A stretch of DNA of 64,000 nucleotides from Streptococcus alactolyticus (GCF_012277075.1 NZ_JAAXMT010000005.1:1-64000); one strand, 5' to 3'. Positions 26,514-37,191 are shown, numbered from the stretch's first letter. Notes: generated by a model not told the origin, from the letters alone. A program made the numbers and translations.

Positions 26514-27677
26514 ATGAATAAACTATATGTAGGCTCTTCTACAGAAAAAAAAATAAAACGTGGGGTTCAGCTTTTAGATGATAAAGATTGTTATCAGGCT
26601 AAAGGCGATGACCAGTTGGTGGGGCTTTATAATCAATCGCACCAGTTTTTAGGGACAGCTTATCTTTCTCGACAAAATAAGGGGCGTGGTTGGTTCTTGA
26701 GCCCTAAAAAAGTAACACTAACGGAAGCTTATTTTTTTAATCTGTTTCGAATAGCCAAAGAACGGCGTCAACCGTTTGAAAATTCTGATTTTACGACATC
26801 TTATCGGCTATTTAACCAAGATGGAGATAATTTTGGTGGTATAACGGTTGACCGTTATGCTGATTTTGCTGTATTCTCATGGTACAATCCCTTTGTTTAC
26901 CAACACCGTGACACGATTGTGAAGGCTTTTCAACAAGCTTATCCTGAAATCAAGGGCGGTTATGAGAAAATTCGATTCAAAGGGTTGAATTATGAATCAG
27001 CTCACCTTTACGGCCAAGAAGCACCAAGCCATTTTACTATTTTGGAAAATGGGGTTAAGTACAGTGTTTTCATGAATGACGGTTTGATGACAGGTATCTT
27101 TTTGGACCAACATGATGTTCGCAATGCCTTGATTAACGAGCTGGGTTTGGGAAAACGTGTCTTAAATATGTTTTCTTACACAGCAGCTTTTTCCGTTGCG
27201 GCAGCCATGGGTGGTGCTGTTGAAACCACGTCTGTGGATTTGGCCAAACGTTCTCGTGAACTCTCAAAAGCGCATTTTGAGAGCAATGGATTGGATTTAG
27301 CAGCTCACCATTTTGTGGTCATGGATGTTTTTGAGTATTTCAAATACGCTAAACGTAAGCACTTGACCTTTGATGTTATTGTTATCGACCCACCAAGTTT
27401 TGCCCGTAATAAAAAGCACACTTTTTCGGTCGCTAAAGATTATCATCGACTTATTAGTCAAGCTTTAGATATTCTAGCAGATAACGGCGTCATTATTGCC
27501 TCTACCAATGCGTCAAATGTCTCAGTAGCACAGTTCAAAAAGCAATTGGAAAAGGGCTTTGCTTCTGTTAAGCATGACTACCTCCGCTTACAACAATTGC
27601 CAAGTGATTTCACAGTCAACGAGGCAGACGCTGTTAGCAATTATTTGAAAGTATTTACAATAAGGGTTAAAAAATGA
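26514..27677 (+). CDS. Class I SAM-dependent rRNA methyltransferase (RlmI/YccW family), likely leaderless
   Basis: A 387-residue protein: N-terminal PUA domain ([28 protein letters not shown]), the linker motif [17 protein letters not shown] near 185, the SAM-binding strand [19 protein letters not shown] near 220, and the catalytic VIDPPSFAR near 300. RlmI methylates a cytosine of 23S rRNA; the exact target here is inferred from family. There is no ribosome site, and the -10 box almost touches the ATG. It overlaps aroD by 4 bases. Confidence 0.88.
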   Translation: MNKLYVGSSTEKKIKRGVQLLDDKDCYQAKGDDQLVGLYNQSHQFLGTAYLSRQNKGRGWFLSPKKVTLTEAYFFNLFRIAKERRQPFENSDFTTSYRLFNQDGDNFGGITVDRYADFAVFSWYNPFVYQHRDTIVKAFQQAYPEIKGGYEKIRFKGLNYESAHLYGQEAPSHFTILENGVKYSVFMNDGLMTGIFLDQHDVRNALINELGLGKRVLNMFSYTAAFSVAAAMGGAVETTSVDLAKRSRELSKAHFESNGLDLAAHHFVVMDVFEYFKYAKRKHLTFDVIVIDPPSFARNKKHTFSVAKDYHRLISQALDILADNGVIIASTNASNVSVAQFKKQLEKGFASVKHDYLRLQQLPSDFTVNEADAVSNYLKVFTIRVKK

Positions 27678-28351
27678 AAATAGTAGTACCTATAATGCCT
27701 AAAAGTTTAGAAGAGGCCCAGAATATTGACGCTTCAAAATTTGAAGGAGCTGATATTATCGAATGGCGTGCGGATGTTTTGAAAAAAGACGACATTATGA
27801 CCGTTGCCCCAGCTATCTTTGAAACCTTTGCAGGCAGAGAAATTCTTTTTACGATTCGTACCGATAAAGAAGGCGGTCAGATGCAAATATCTGATGAGGA
27901 CTATGTTGCCTTGTTAAAAGACATTAATGCCATTTATCATCCAGATTACATTGACTTTGAGTATTTCTCACATAAAGCAGCTTTTCAGGAAATGTTAGAG
28001 TTTTCAAATCTGGTTTTGTCTTACCATAATTTTGAAGAAACACCTGAAAATCTTATGGCTTCGTTTTCTGAGTTGACAGCTTTGGCACCGCGCGTGGTTA
28101 AGATTGCCGTGATGCCAAACAGTGAACAAGATGTTTTGGATTTGATGAATTACACTCGTGGGTTTAAAACCTTAAACCCAGAGCAAGAGTATGCCACCAT
28201 GTCAATGGGCAAACTCGGCCGTTCGTCACGTCTTGCGGTGGATGTTTTTGGGTCATCTTGGTCTTTTGCTTGCCTAGACCAAGCTAGCGCACCAGGACAA
28301 ATCGCCTTACAAGATTTGCGACATATCAGGGAGGTACTTAATGAAAATTGA
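27674..28351 (+). CDS. aroD: 3-dehydroquinate dehydratase, type I
   Basis: A 225-residue TIM-barrel enzyme, third step of the shikimate pathway. Visible are IEWRADVL near 31, TIRTDKEGG near 62, the catalytic His in [10 protein letters not shown] near 118, and the Schiff-base Lys in VVKIAVMP near 143. It overlaps its upstream neighbour by 4 bases and aroE by 11, so expression is coupled. Confidence 0.95.
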   Translation: MKIVVPIMPKSLEEAQNIDASKFEGADIIEWRADVLKKDDIMTVAPAIFETFAGREILFTIRTDKEGGQMQISDEDYVALLKDINAIYHPDYIDFEYFSHKAAFQEMLEFSNLVLSYHNFEETPENLMASFSELTALAPRVVKIAVMPNSEQDVLDLMNYTRGFKTLNPEQEYATMSMGKLGRSSRLAVDVFGSSWSFACLDQASAPGQIALQDLRHIREVLNEN

Positions 28352-29210
28352 TGGACACACGCGGTTAGCAGCGGTGGTTGCAACTCCAATTAAGCACTCT
28401 ATTTCACCATTTATCCATAATTATGCCTTTGATAAGACAGGTGTCAATGGGGTGTATGTGGCTTGGGATATTCCAGAAGCAGACCTCAAAGTAACCTTGG
28501 AAAATGTCAAACGCTACGATATGTTTGGTGTCAATATTTCCATGCCCTACAAACAAAAAGTCATTCCTTACATGGATGAATTGACAGACTCGGCACAATT
28601 GATTGGTGCGGTTAATACGGTTATTCATCGTGACGGTAAATTGATTGGGCACAACACTGATGGCATTGGCTTCTTTAGAAGTTTAGCGACTTTTGCTGAT
28701 TTTGATGTCAAAGATAAGACTATGACCATCCTTGGAGGTGGCGGAGCAGCAACGGCGCTTATTGCACAAGCCGCACTTAATGGCGCTCGTCACATTAACA
28801 TTTTCAACCAAACAGCTTTTTTAGAAGCAACACGTCAAAAAGCACAAGAATTAGCAGATAAAACGGGCGTATCTATTGACGTTTACCCTGTTGAGGATGT
28901 TTCTTTGATTCAAGAGAAGGTTTTGGCATCGCAATTATTTGTGAACGCGACAAGCGTGGGAATGGACGGCATATCAATGCTTATCGCAGAAGATTTTACC
29001 TTCCCAGAAGGTATTCTGGTAGCAGATACCATTTACCAACCTTTTGAAACGCCATTTTTAGCCTTGGCACGCCGTCAAGGATTAACAGCGTTAAATGGTT
29101 TGGGTATGCTTTTGTTCCAAGCAGCTGAAGCCTTTGAATGTTGGACGAGAGAAACCATGCCAACTGCTGAAATTTGGTCAGCGCTTGAAGAAAAATACAA
29201 TACAAAATAA
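28341..29210 (+). CDS. aroE: Shikimate dehydrogenase
   Basis: A 289-residue NADPH enzyme reducing 3-dehydroshikimate. The substrate site [12 protein letters not shown] is near 19, the catalytic Lys in [10 protein letters not shown] near 70, NTDGIGF near 105, and the nucleotide loop GGGGAATA near 130. Second aro gene of the operon. Confidence 0.95.
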   Translation: MKIDGHTRLAAVVATPIKHSISPFIHNYAFDKTGVNGVYVAWDIPEADLKVTLENVKRYDMFGVNISMPYKQKVIPYMDELTDSAQLIGAVNTVIHRDGKLIGHNTDGIGFFRSLATFADFDVKDKTMTILGGGGAATALIAQAALNGARHINIFNQTAFLEATRQKAQELADKTGVSIDVYPVEDVSLIQEKVLASQLFVNATSVGMDGISMLIAEDFTFPEGILVADTIYQPFETPFLALARRQGLTALNGLGMLLFQAAEAFECWTRETMPTAEIWSALEEKYNTK

Positions 29211-29232
29211 GAATAACAGGTAGGTGACGCGT

Positions 29233-30297
29233 ATGAAACTAAATGTTAATCTTCCAACCCCTTACGATATTGTGATTGAAAAGGGTGCCCTAGCAAAAGC
29301 GGGTGATTGGGTGGCGACATTGTGGCAACCACAAAAAATTGCTATTATCACGGACAATCGTGTGGGCAGTTTATATGCTGAAACAGTTAAATTAAGCCTT
29401 GAAAATGCTGGTTTTGAAGCTATTGTCTTTGATTTTTTAGAAGGTGAAGCGTCTAAAAATCTTAAGACAGTCAATAAGGCTTATGAATTTCTTGTTAAAC
29501 ACGAGATGACTCGCAGTGATGGCATCGTTGCTCTAGGTGGCGGTGTTGTTGGTGATTTGGCTGGTTTTGTCGCGTCAACTTATATGCGTGGAATTCATTT
29601 CTTGCAAATACCAACGAGTTTGACAGCTCAAGTGGATTCATCTATTGGTGGCAAGACAGGCGTCAACACATCTTTTGCGAAAAATATGGTCGGGACATTC
29701 ACCCAACCTGATGGGGTTTTAATTGATCCTGAAACTCTCCAAACCCTCGGAAAACGTGAACTTATCGAAGGTATGGGAGAGGTTATCAAGTACGGATTGA
29801 TTGATGATGTGGAACTTTGGGAAGAACTGTCTGCAATGGATGGTTCGCCTGAGAGCATTTTGGCCCATGCTGAAAGCATTATCTACCGTTCTTGTAATGT
29901 GAAACGCAAGGTTGTTGTTGAGGATGAGTTAGATAATGGTGTCCGCCTTTACCTTAATTTTGGTCATACCATTGGTCATGCGATTGAAGCAACCGCTGGT
30001 TATGGCAAAGTCATGCACGGTGAAGCAGTCGCGATTGGTATGGTACAAATCTCTCGTGTGGCTGAGAAAAAAGGCTTGATGCCACAAGGCATTACCCAAG
30101 CTATTGAGAACATGTGCCAAAAATTTGGCTTGCCAACGGATTACCAACCTTGGCAGGTTGATGAGCTTTATAATGCTTTAAAACATGACAAGAAAGCTCG
30201 CGGACACATGATTAAGACAGTCATTGTTCCTGAATTGGGGCGTGCAGCCATCAATCAGATACCACTTGAAGAGATGAAAGCGTATTTGGAGAAATAA
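29233..30297 (+). CDS. aroB: 3-dehydroquinate synthase
   Basis: A 354-residue enzyme cyclising DAHP with NAD and a divalent metal. [19 protein letters not shown] is the NAD site, [19 protein letters not shown] the central motif, and metal ligands lie in [11 protein letters not shown] and [14 protein letters not shown] nine bases upstream is in frame, but AGGTGA fits the ATG at 29233, which I chose. Confidence 0.95.
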   Translation: MKLNVNLPTPYDIVIEKGALAKAGDWVATLWQPQKIAIITDNRVGSLYAETVKLSLENAGFEAIVFDFLEGEASKNLKTVNKAYEFLVKHEMTRSDGIVALGGGVVGDLAGFVASTYMRGIHFLQIPTSLTAQVDSSIGGKTGVNTSFAKNMVGTFTQPDGVLIDPETLQTLGKRELIEGMGEVIKYGLIDDVELWEELSAMDGSPESILAHAESIIYRSCNVKRKVVVEDELDNGVRLYLNFGHTIGHAIEATAGYGKVMHGEAVAIGMVQISRVAEKKGLMPQGITQAIENMCQKFGLPTDYQPWQVDELYNALKHDKKARGHMIKTVIVPELGRAAINQIPLEEMKAYLEK

Positions 30298-30298
30298 A

Positions 30299-31465
30299 AT
30301 GAGATATTTAACAGCTGGTGAATCACACGGACCGCGTTTAACGGCTATTATCGAGGGGGTTCCTGCGGGGCTTCCTTTGACGGCTGAGGATATAAACGGC
30401 GATTTGAAACGTCGCCAAGGTGGCTACGGTCGTGGCGGACGCATGAAAATCGAATCGGATAAAGTGGAAATCACTTCTGGTGTGCGTCACGGAAAAACAA
30501 CTGGCGCGCCAATCACCCTTCATGTCATCAATAAAGACCACCAAAAATGGTTAGACATTATGGCGGTTGAAGATATCGAGGATAGGCTCAAAACCAAACG
30601 CAAAATCACGCACCCACGTCCAGGGCACGCTGACCTTGTTGGAGGCATGAAATATCGTTTTGATGATTTGCGTAATTCCTTGGAACGTTCGTCAGCGCGT
30701 GAAACCACGATGCGTGTTGCTGTTGGAGCGGTTGCTAAGCGTATTTTGGCAGAATTGGATATCGAGATTGCTAATCACGTGGTTGTTTTTGGCGGAAAAG
30801 AAATTGACGTTCCAGAAGGTTTGACCGTCGCTCAAATCAAGGAGTTGGCTAGCCAATCTGAAGTGTCTATTGTCAATCAAGAACGTGAGCAAGAAATCAA
30901 GGATTATATTGACCAGATCAAAAAAGATGGAGATACCATTGGTGGTATCGTGGAAACGGTTGTTGGTGGTGTTCCTGTCGGGCTTGGTTCTTATGTTCAG
31001 TGGGACAAAAAACTCGATGCGAAAATCGCAGCTGCCGTGCTATCCATCAATGCCTTCAAGGGTGTTGAGTTTGGGCTAGGTTTCAAGGACGGCTATCTCA
31101 AAGGTAGTCAAGTAATGGATGAAATCCTTTGGAATGAAGAAGAAGGCTACACACGTCGCACCAACAATCTTGGCGGATTTGAAGGTGGGATGTCCAATGG
31201 GCAACCCATTGTTGTACGTGGTGTCATGAAACCTATTCCAACGCTTTACAAGCCACTGATGTCAGTGGATATTGAAACGCACGAGCCATATAAGGCAACG
31301 GTTGAGCGTTCAGATCCAACAGCTCTACCTGCGGCAGGTGTTGTCATGGAGTCTGTTGTAGCAACCGTTATTGCTGATGAAATTTTAGATAAATTCTCGT
31401 CAGATAATTTGGAAGAACTAAAAGATGCGGTTGCTAGATACCGTGATTATGTCAAACATTTCTAA
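30299..31465 (+). CDS. aroC: Chorismate synthase
   Basis: A 388-residue FMN-dependent enzyme forming chorismate from EPSP. Signature motifs are GESHGPRL at the start, [12 protein letters not shown] near 38, HPRPGHADL near 105, and [12 protein letters not shown] near 130. It starts one base after the aroB stop. EPSP synthase (aroA) and shikimate kinase (aroK), which supply the substrate, are not in the window. Confidence 0.96.
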   Translation: MRYLTAGESHGPRLTAIIEGVPAGLPLTAEDINGDLKRRQGGYGRGGRMKIESDKVEITSGVRHGKTTGAPITLHVINKDHQKWLDIMAVEDIEDRLKTKRKITHPRPGHADLVGGMKYRFDDLRNSLERSSARETTMRVAVGAVAKRILAELDIEIANHVVVFGGKEIDVPEGLTVAQIKELASQSEVSIVNQEREQEIKDYIDQIKKDGDTIGGIVETVVGGVPVGLGSYVQWDKKLDAKIAAAVLSINAFKGVEFGLGFKDGYLKGSQVMDEILWNEEEGYTRRTNNLGGFEGGMSNGQPIVVRGVMKPIPTLYKPLMSVDIETHEPYKATVERSDPTALPAAGVVMESVVATVIADEILDKFSSDNLEELKDAVARYRDYVKHF

Positions 31466-31506
31466 AAAACACAGAGATAGCTTGTGTGATGGGGGAAAAA
31501 TCAAGG

Positions 31507-32613
31507 ATGGAAAATAAAATCATTTCGATTATCGGTCTAGGCTTGATTGGCGGATCAATCGCCTTGGGCATTAAGCGTGCCCACCCTGATTACCAGGTCA
31601 TTGGCTATGATACGTCAGAAAAATCACGCACCATTGCAATGGAACGTGGGATTGTCGATGATTTAGTGACAGACTTGAAAGATTTAGCTCCTATCAGTGA
31701 TATCATTATCATAGCGGCACCAATAAAACCCACGATTGACATCCTGAAACAATTGGATGATTTGGATTTGAAGGATCAGGTCATTATTACAGATACAGGT
31801 TCAACCAAATCTGAGATTGTCGCTGTGGGGGAGTCCGTCTTCGCTAATCGTTCCATTCGTTTTGTGGGTGGGCATCCTATGGCAGGTTCACACAAATCAG
31901 GCCCCTTGGCAGCTGATGTGACCTTGTTTGAAAATGCCTATTACATTTTGACGCCGTCTGTCTTAACCTCAGAAGGAACGATAGAAGAAATCCAAGACCT
32001 TTTGACAGGGCTTAATGCACGATTTATAAGGATTGATGCGGACGAGCATGATCGTGTGACCAGCCAAATCTCCCATTTTCCCCATATTTTGGCAGCTAGT
32101 CTGATGGAACAGGCTGGGGATTATGCTCTTGAACACGAGATGACCAATCAATTTGCGGCAGGTGGTTTTCGTGACATGACGCGAATTTCAGAAAGTGACC
32201 CGTCCATGTGGACCAGCGTGCTTTTGAGCAATAAAACAGCCATTCTAGAACGCATTACGGATTTTCAAGACCGTTTGGACGCGGTTGCCAAATTGATTGT
32301 TCAAAGTGATGACCAAGCTATTTGGGATTATTTTTACCATGCGCGTGACACACGTCAACAGATGACCATTCACAAGCGTGGTGGCGTGGAAAGTAGTTTT
32401 GATATTTTTGTCGATATTCCTGACAAGGAAGACGTGATTTTGGATATTCTTGAATTGCTTCGAGGTATTTCGCTGGTGAATATCCATATTAACGAGAAAA
32501 ACCGCGAGGATATCAATGGTATTTTGCAAATCTCTTTCAAAAATAGGAAAGATTTAGAACGTGCCAAGCAAGCAATTAGCGAACACACAGATTATAATGT
32601 TTATATTAATTAA
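31507..32613 (+). CDS. tyrA: Prephenate dehydrogenase
   Basis: A 368-residue enzyme of tyrosine synthesis. The NAD-binding GLGLIGGSIALGIK is near residue 9, the catalytic region VGGHPMAGSHKSGP near 115, and the C-terminal 80 residues resemble an ACT regulatory domain (SSFDIFVDIPDKEDVILDILELL). Earlier in-frame GTG and ATG codons at 31486 and 31489 exist. I prefer 31507 because family members begin MENK followed by the nucleotide site; ribosome sites are weak for all options. Confidence 0.92.
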   Translation: MENKIISIIGLGLIGGSIALGIKRAHPDYQVIGYDTSEKSRTIAMERGIVDDLVTDLKDLAPISDIIIIAAPIKPTIDILKQLDDLDLKDQVIITDTGSTKSEIVAVGESVFANRSIRFVGGHPMAGSHKSGPLAADVTLFENAYYILTPSVLTSEGTIEEIQDLLTGLNARFIRIDADEHDRVTSQISHFPHILAASLMEQAGDYALEHEMTNQFAAGGFRDMTRISESDPSMWTSVLLSNKTAILERITDFQDRLDAVAKLIVQSDDQAIWDYFYHARDTRQQMTIHKRGGVESSFDIFVDIPDKEDVILDILELLRGISLVNIHINEKNREDINGILQISFKNRKDLERAKQAISEHTDYNVYIN

Positions 32614-32624
32614 GGAGAAGATTA

Positions 32625-32963
32625 ATGGCAAATGTTTATGATTTAGCAAATGAATTGGAACGTGGTATTCGTGCCCTTCCTGAGTACAAAAAAGCTGAAG
32701 AAAGTCGTGCGGCTATCGAGGCTGACCCAGTAGCTAAAGACTTGTTCAAGGAATTTACAGATTTCCAACAAGGCCTTTATGCTAAAATCCAATCTGGGCA
32801 AATGCCAACAGGTGATGAGCAAACCAAAATGCAAGAACTCGGTGCCAAAATTGAGGGTAATCCTGTTTTGAAAGATTACCTTGATGCCCAACAAGCCTTG
32901 TCTGTTTATGTAGCAGATATTGAAAAGATTGTTTTTGGTCCTTTGCAAGATTTAGTGAAATAA
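32625..32963 (+). CDS. YlbF/YmcA-like protein (UPF0342)
   Basis: A 112-residue, mostly helical protein (ANVYDLANELERGIRALPEYKKAEESRAAIEAD). The family includes YlbF and YmcA of Bacillus, partners in RNA processing and development, but no function is set for this branch. It sits 11 bases after tyrA with AAGGAGA before the ATG and closes the aro operon. Confidence 0.85.
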   Translation: MANVYDLANELERGIRALPEYKKAEESRAAIEADPVAKDLFKEFTDFQQGLYAKIQSGQMPTGDEQTKMQELGAKIEGNPVLKDYLDAQQALSVYVADIEKIVFGPLQDLVK

Positions 32964-32965
32964 AA

Positions 32966-32998
32966 AAAGAAACCTGACATGAGTTGTTAGGTTTCTTT
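32966..32998 (+). terminator. Intrinsic terminator after the aro operon
   Basis: Stem AAAGAAACCT / AGGTTTCTTT. The U-tract is short because the T-rich 3' arm is followed by CGTATTTTTT. Confidence 0.75.
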
Positions 32999-33020
32999 CG
33001 TATTTTTTAGCTGAAAGGGC

Positions 33021-33026
33021 TATAAT
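33021..33026 (+). promoter_or_regulatory. -10 box of the hydroxyacid dehydrogenase gene
   Basis: TATAAT, 30 bases before the ATG; no clear -35. AAGGAGG is the ribosome site. Confidence 0.6.
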
Positions 33027-33056
33027 GTGGAGTAATATCACAAGGAGGTAGGTTTT

Positions 33057-33974
33057 ATGTCGCGTAAGGTTGGAATTATTGGAATGGGACATGTCGGTTC
33101 AACGGTTGCTCACGGTTTGATTGCTCAAGGAGCATTTGATGACTATGTTTTGATTGATACAAATGAGAAAAAGGTGACGGCCGATGCTGTGGATTTCCGC
33201 GATGCAGCAGCCAATCTCAATCAGCACGCCAATATCGTGGTTAATGACTATGCGGCTTTGGCGGATGCAGATGTGGTGATTTCAGCCTTGGGAAATATTG
33301 CTTTGCAGGACAATCCAAATGCAGATCGCTTTGCAGAATTGCCATTTACAGCTAAAGAAGTGCCACAAGTAGCGAAACGCCTCAAAGAAGTTGGCTTTAA
33401 CGGCGTGATTATCGCCATTTCAAATCCTGTTGATGTGGTCACAAGTCTATACCAACACTATTCAGGACTACCTAAGGAACGTGTCATTGGGACGGGAACT
33501 TTGTTGGATACGGCGCGAATGAAACGTGCGGTGGCCGAACGTTTTGGTGTTGATGCTCGTAGTGTTTATGGTTATAATTTGGGAGAGCACGGCAATTCTC
33601 AATTTACGGCATGGAGTCAAGTCCGAGTGAAAGGGCAACCTATTGCAAGCTTCACTGACAGGGAAACTTTGGACGAGATTGCTCACGAAGCCATGATTGG
33701 TGGACACACTGTCTTTTATGGCAAAAAATACACCAGCTATGGCATTGCCAGCGCAGCCATTCGTTTGGCGCTTGCGGTTGTTTCAGATAGTCACGAAGAA
33801 TTGCCGGTTTCTAATTATTATGAACCGCTTGACACCTACCTCAGCTACCCTGCCATTGTCGGCCGTGCTGGTATTATTGAGCAAATCAGCCTAAGCTTGC
33901 CAGCAGAAGAAGAGGAAAAATTAGCTTATTCAGCTGATTTCATTAAACGTAAATTTGCAGAAAGTTTGCAGTAA
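33057..33974 (+). CDS. L-2-hydroxyisocaproate / L-lactate dehydrogenase family enzyme
   Basis: A 305-residue NAD enzyme of the LDH/MDH fold. [14 protein letters not shown] is the Rossmann loop, [12 protein letters not shown] and [16 protein letters not shown] follow, and the catalytic His is in LGEHGNSQF near 180. The sequence resembles lactobacillar L-hydroxyisocaproate dehydrogenase more than glycolytic LDH, which suggests reduction of branched 2-oxo acids from amino acids. Substrate is inferred. Monocistronic between a promoter and a terminator. Confidence 0.85.
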   Translation: MSRKVGIIGMGHVGSTVAHGLIAQGAFDDYVLIDTNEKKVTADAVDFRDAAANLNQHANIVVNDYAALADADVVISALGNIALQDNPNADRFAELPFTAKEVPQVAKRLKEVGFNGVIIAISNPVDVVTSLYQHYSGLPKERVIGTGTLLDTARMKRAVAERFGVDARSVYGYNLGEHGNSQFTAWSQVRVKGQPIASFTDRETLDEIAHEAMIGGHTVFYGKKYTSYGIASAAIRLALAVVSDSHEELPVSNYYEPLDTYLSYPAIVGRAGIIEQISLSLPAEEEEKLAYSADFIKRKFAESLQ

Positions 33975-33980
33975 AAAAGC

Positions 33981-34009
33981 ATCTCCCACCTAGCAATCAG
34001 GTGGGAGAT
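33981..34009. terminator. Bidirectional terminator between the dehydrogenase and folC
   Basis: A perfect 11-bp stem ATCTCCCACCT / AGGTGGGAGAT with a 7-base loop. T-rich on the plus side and, read from the minus strand, followed by TTTTTT for folC. Confidence 0.92.
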
Positions 34010-34013
34010 TTTC

Positions 34014-35258
34014 CTATGCTTGCAATAAGTGATTTCTAACCTCGGAGATGAAGTAGAGGGAACCTGTCACTACAAATAAGTCCTCAGGATTGTCATTAAC
34101 CTGTGACAGCCAGTCTTTGTAATGGGAAACCTTGGTGTATGACGCTGGGTAATCCTCCAAGGCCTGTGCTTGATAAAAATCAAACGTGGTCACGGCTACA
34201 TCAAAGTCAGCCAATTCTTCCAGCAAATGTGCCAAAGGTTTACGGCGCAAGCCTGCAAATAAGATGTGTATAGTTTTATCGGCAAATTCCGTTTTGAGCA
34301 AGTCAACTAATTTCGCAATGGAATCTTCGTTGTGGGCGCCATCTAGCATGAGATTAGGACCTAGCCATTCACACCGACCAGCCCAAATAGTCTGTTCTAG
34401 CCCTTCTCTAATTGTTTTTAGCGAAATGGCAGAAAAGGACGGTTGCAACAATAGGGCGGTCATGGCTACCAAAGAAGCATTGCTTTGTTGGTGCTTGCCA
34501 AGCATTTTGAGTTGAATAGATGACAAATTATCCTTTGGACTCTTGAAATCAAAAGCTCTGCCATTTGAAACGATTGAAAAATCATGTCCCAGAGCATAAA
34601 TAGGGGAATGGGTCTGCTTTGCTTTTTCCTTGAAAACTTGTTCAACAGGCTCTGCCATTTTCCCAAAAATAAAGGGAACCCCTGTTTTTAGCACCCCAGC
34701 CTTGTGACTCGCAATCTCAGTCAGAGTATTTCCCAGCGTTTCTTGGTGGTCAAAGCTAATCGACGGGCAAATGACAGCTAGCGCCTTGAAAACATTGGTC
34801 GAGTCATAAGTGCCTCCAATGCCAGCTTCAATAACAGCGATATCCACGTTAGCCATGTTTGCAAAATAGTAAAACATCAAGGTGGTTACCAACTCAAATT
34901 CAGTCACTCTGCCAACTTTATGTTGAAAATCAGGACTATCCACAATCGGTCGAATGACTTTGGCAACGGCCACCAAAGCTTGGTCATCGATAGCTTTTCC
35001 ATCAATAGCAATGCGTTCATTGAAGCGCGTGATAAATGGGGATGTGAAGGTTCCTGTGTGGTAGCCAGAAGCCGTTAAAATGTGTTGCAAAAAGCTAGTT
35101 GTTGAACCTTTGCCATTTGTTCCAACAACATGGATAGCAGGAAAGGTGTCTTGTGGGTTATCCAGCAGAGTAAGTAAATAGCGCATTCGTTCAAGGCTAG
35201 GACGGCGCCCATTTGCCTTGAACGAATGAATCCAATCAAGTGTTTGTGTATAGTTCAT
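34014..35258 (-). CDS. folC: Folylpolyglutamate synthase / dihydrofolate synthase
   Basis: A 414-residue Mur-ligase-like enzyme adding glutamate to folates. The P-loop GTNGKGSTTSF is near 46, ISFDHQETLGNTLTEIASHKAGVLK near 172, and LMLDGAHNEDSI near 298. It is transcribed leftward after the small protein at 35326-35844, with a terminator between them. Confidence 0.94.
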   Translation of the reverse strand: MNYTQTLDWIHSFKANGRRPSLERMRYLLTLLDNPQDTFPAIHVVGTNGKGSTTSFLQHILTASGYHTGTFTSPFITRFNERIAIDGKAIDDQALVAVAKVIRPIVDSPDFQHKVGRVTEFELVTTLMFYYFANMANVDIAVIEAGIGGTYDSTNVFKALAVICPSISFDHQETLGNTLTEIASHKAGVLKTGVPFIFGKMAEPVEQVFKEKAKQTHSPIYALGHDFSIVSNGRAFDFKSPKDNLSSIQLKMLGKHQQSNASLVAMTALLLQPSFSAISLKTIREGLEQTIWAGRCEWLGPNLMLDGAHNEDSIAKLVDLLKTEFADKTIHILFAGLRRKPLAHLLEELADFDVAVTTFDFYQAQALEDYPASYTKVSHYKDWLSQVNDNPEDLFVVTGSLYFISEVRNHLLQA

Positions 35259-35279
35259 AGGTATTTTTAGCGATTGAAA

Positions 35280-35303
35280 AATGGAATAATTGCTTATTCC
35301 ATT
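35280..35303 (-). terminator. Intrinsic terminator after the Ser/Thr/Asn-rich membrane protein gene
   Basis: A 10-bp stem AATGGAATAA / TTATTCCATT with a 4-base loop, followed by TTTTC on the minus strand. Confidence 0.78.
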
Positions 35304-35325
35304 GGTATGATGTTACGAAGTGAGA

Positions 35326-35844
35326 TTAGTTTCCAGTCGTTGTGTCGGCATTACTGCTTGCAGTAGTGTTGCTAGAAGCTGGGGTTGAGCTAGATGGTGT
35401 GCTCGTGCTTTGTTGTGTATCAGTAGCACTAGAACTTGCGGTGTTATCTGTATTTGAACTGTAGCTACTGTTAGTGTTTCCATTAGTAATGGCATCAGAT
35501 GTTTTAGCGTTATTGGTTGTATTATTGTTTGCAGTGGCGGGAGCAGAGTAGTCATTATCATAATCTGACGTATCTGTTTTACTATCATCTCTGTCATCAT
35601 CGTCTTTTTCTTTAATCACAACGGTCGTCGTGGTTGTTGACTTGTGATTGGGTTTAGAACTTGATGAACTATTTAAGGCGTTATTGATGGTAATGCTAGC
35701 CACGATGATACTGAGTATCGAACCGACAAGGGCGACGGTTTTTTGAAGGGCAGAAAATCCCGTTTTAATATGTTTTGTTGGGGTAGCAGACTTTTCTTCT
35801 TTTTTCGTTTCTAAATGTTCACGTCTTGAATAATGTTGAGGCAT
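35326..35844 (-). CDS. Uncharacterised single-pass membrane protein with Ser/Thr/Asn/Asp-rich extracellular tail
   Basis: A 172-residue protein: a basic cytoplasmic start (MPQHYSRREHLETKKEEK), one membrane helix at about 34-55 (LQKTVALVGSILSIIVASIT), then about 110 low-complexity residues with TTTTT, DDDDRDD, and long Ser/Asn/Thr runs. It resembles short streptococcal surface proteins with no known role. AGGAG precedes the start. Low complexity makes homology searches unreliable. Confidence 0.75.
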   Translation of the reverse strand: MPQHYSRREHLETKKEEKSATPTKHIKTGFSALQKTVALVGSILSIIVASITINNALNSSSSSKPNHKSTTTTTVVIKEKDDDDRDDSKTDTSDYDNDYSAPATANNNTTNNAKTSDAITNGNTNSSYSSNTDNTASSSATDTQQSTSTPSSSTPASSNTTASSNADTTTGN

Positions 35845-36004
35845 AGTTTACTCCTTTTCACGTATGTTTCTATTATAGAACATTCTTTTTAAATGTCCAG
35901 CATTTAATCATGTTTTCAATAGCATCGCTAAGACACCACTATTATATTAACAAGAAAGTCTTATGGAAAACTAAAGAGAAATCTTTTCCACATATTTAAG
36001 ACTG

Positions 36005-36013
36005 TGTTATAAT
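36005..36013 (+). promoter_or_regulatory. Extended -10 promoter of the cysteine desulfurase-thiI operon
   Basis: TGTTATAAT, 32 bases before the ATG at 36046; divergent from the small membrane protein gene. Confidence 0.75.
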
Positions 36014-36045
36014 GATAGTATTGATTTTTTTTGAAGGAATAAGCT

Positions 36046-37191
36046 ATGATATATTTTGATAACGCAGCTACAACCATTCCGTACGATGAGGCTTTACGCA
36101 CTTATCAAGAAGTAGCGAGTAAAATTATTGGAAATCCCTCTAGTTTGCATAACTTGGGGACAAAATCGAGTCGTATTTTAGAAGCAAGTCGCAAGCAAAT
36201 AGCGGATTTACTGGGTGTCAACACCGATGAGATTGTCTTTACCTCTGGTGGAACCGAAGGGGATAACTGGGTATTAAAAGGTGTCGCCTTTGAAAAAGAG
36301 CCCCAAGGCAATCACATTATTGTGTCTGACATTGAGCACCCAGCTGTGAAAGAATCAGCCAAATGGTTGAGCCAGCACGGTTTTGATGTTTCTTATGCTC
36401 CTGTTGATGAGCGTGGGTTTGTGGATGTGGCGGCTTTAGCGGACTTGTTGCGTCCTGAGACAATCTTGGTTTCCGTTATGGCGGTCAATAATGAAATTGG
36501 TTCTATTCAGCCCATTGCAGCGATTTCAGATGTGTTAGCAGACAAGCCAGGTATTACCTTCCATGTGGATGCCGTCCAAGCTATTGGCAAAGTTCCAGTG
36601 GCAGATTATTTGACAGAGCGTGTGGATTTTGCCAGCTTTTCAGGGCATAAATTCCACAGTGTGCGTGGCGTTGGTTTTATTTACAAAAAAGCTGGGAAAC
36701 GTTTGAATCCTCTTTTGACTGGAGGAGGGCAAGAAGATGGCCTTCGTTCGACAACGGAAAATGTGGCTGGTATTGCTGCAACGGCAAAAGCGCTGCGCTT
36801 GACTTTGGAAAAAGAAACCGTGGCTCTACCACGTATTGCCAAAATGAAAGCTGTCATTTATGACGCTTTGGCTGTTTATTCAGATGTGGTAATCTTTTCT
36901 GAAAAAACCGATGACTTTGCTCCCAATATCCTAACCTTTGGCATCAAAGGGGTGCGTGGGGAAGTGATTGTTCACGCTTTTGAAGAACATGAGATTTACA
37001 TTTCAACCACATCCGCTTGTTCGTCTAAAGCAGGGCACCCAGCAGGTACCTTGGTGGCGATGGGCGTACCAAGCAAATTGGCCCAATCAGCTGTCAGAAT
37101 TAGCCTTGATGATGACAATGATATGAGTCAAGTCGAGCAATTTTTGACCATTTTCAAACAAATTTACCATAAAACACAAAAAGTGAGATAA
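36046..37191 (+). CDS. Cysteine desulfurase (NifS/NifZ type)
   Basis: A 381-residue PLP enzyme taking sulfur from cysteine. FTSGGTEGDNW is near 66, the PLP Lys in FSGHKFHSVRG near 203, and the sulfur-carrying Cys in TSACSSKAGHPAGT near 325. It is followed 42 bases later by thiI. In Bacillus such a paired desulfurase (NifZ) serves ThiI in 4-thiouridine formation, so that is the likely role here. Confidence 0.92.
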   Translation: MIYFDNAATTIPYDEALRTYQEVASKIIGNPSSLHNLGTKSSRILEASRKQIADLLGVNTDEIVFTSGGTEGDNWVLKGVAFEKEPQGNHIIVSDIEHPAVKESAKWLSQHGFDVSYAPVDERGFVDVAALADLLRPETILVSVMAVNNEIGSIQPIAAISDVLADKPGITFHVDAVQAIGKVPVADYLTERVDFASFSGHKFHSVRGVGFIYKKAGKRLNPLLTGGGQEDGLRSTTENVAGIAATAKALRLTLEKETVALPRIAKMKAVIYDALAVYSDVVIFSEKTDDFAPNILTFGIKGVRGEVIVHAFEEHEIYISTTSACSSKAGHPAGTLVAMGVPSKLAQSAVRISLDDDNDMSQVEQFLTIFKQIYHKTQKVR

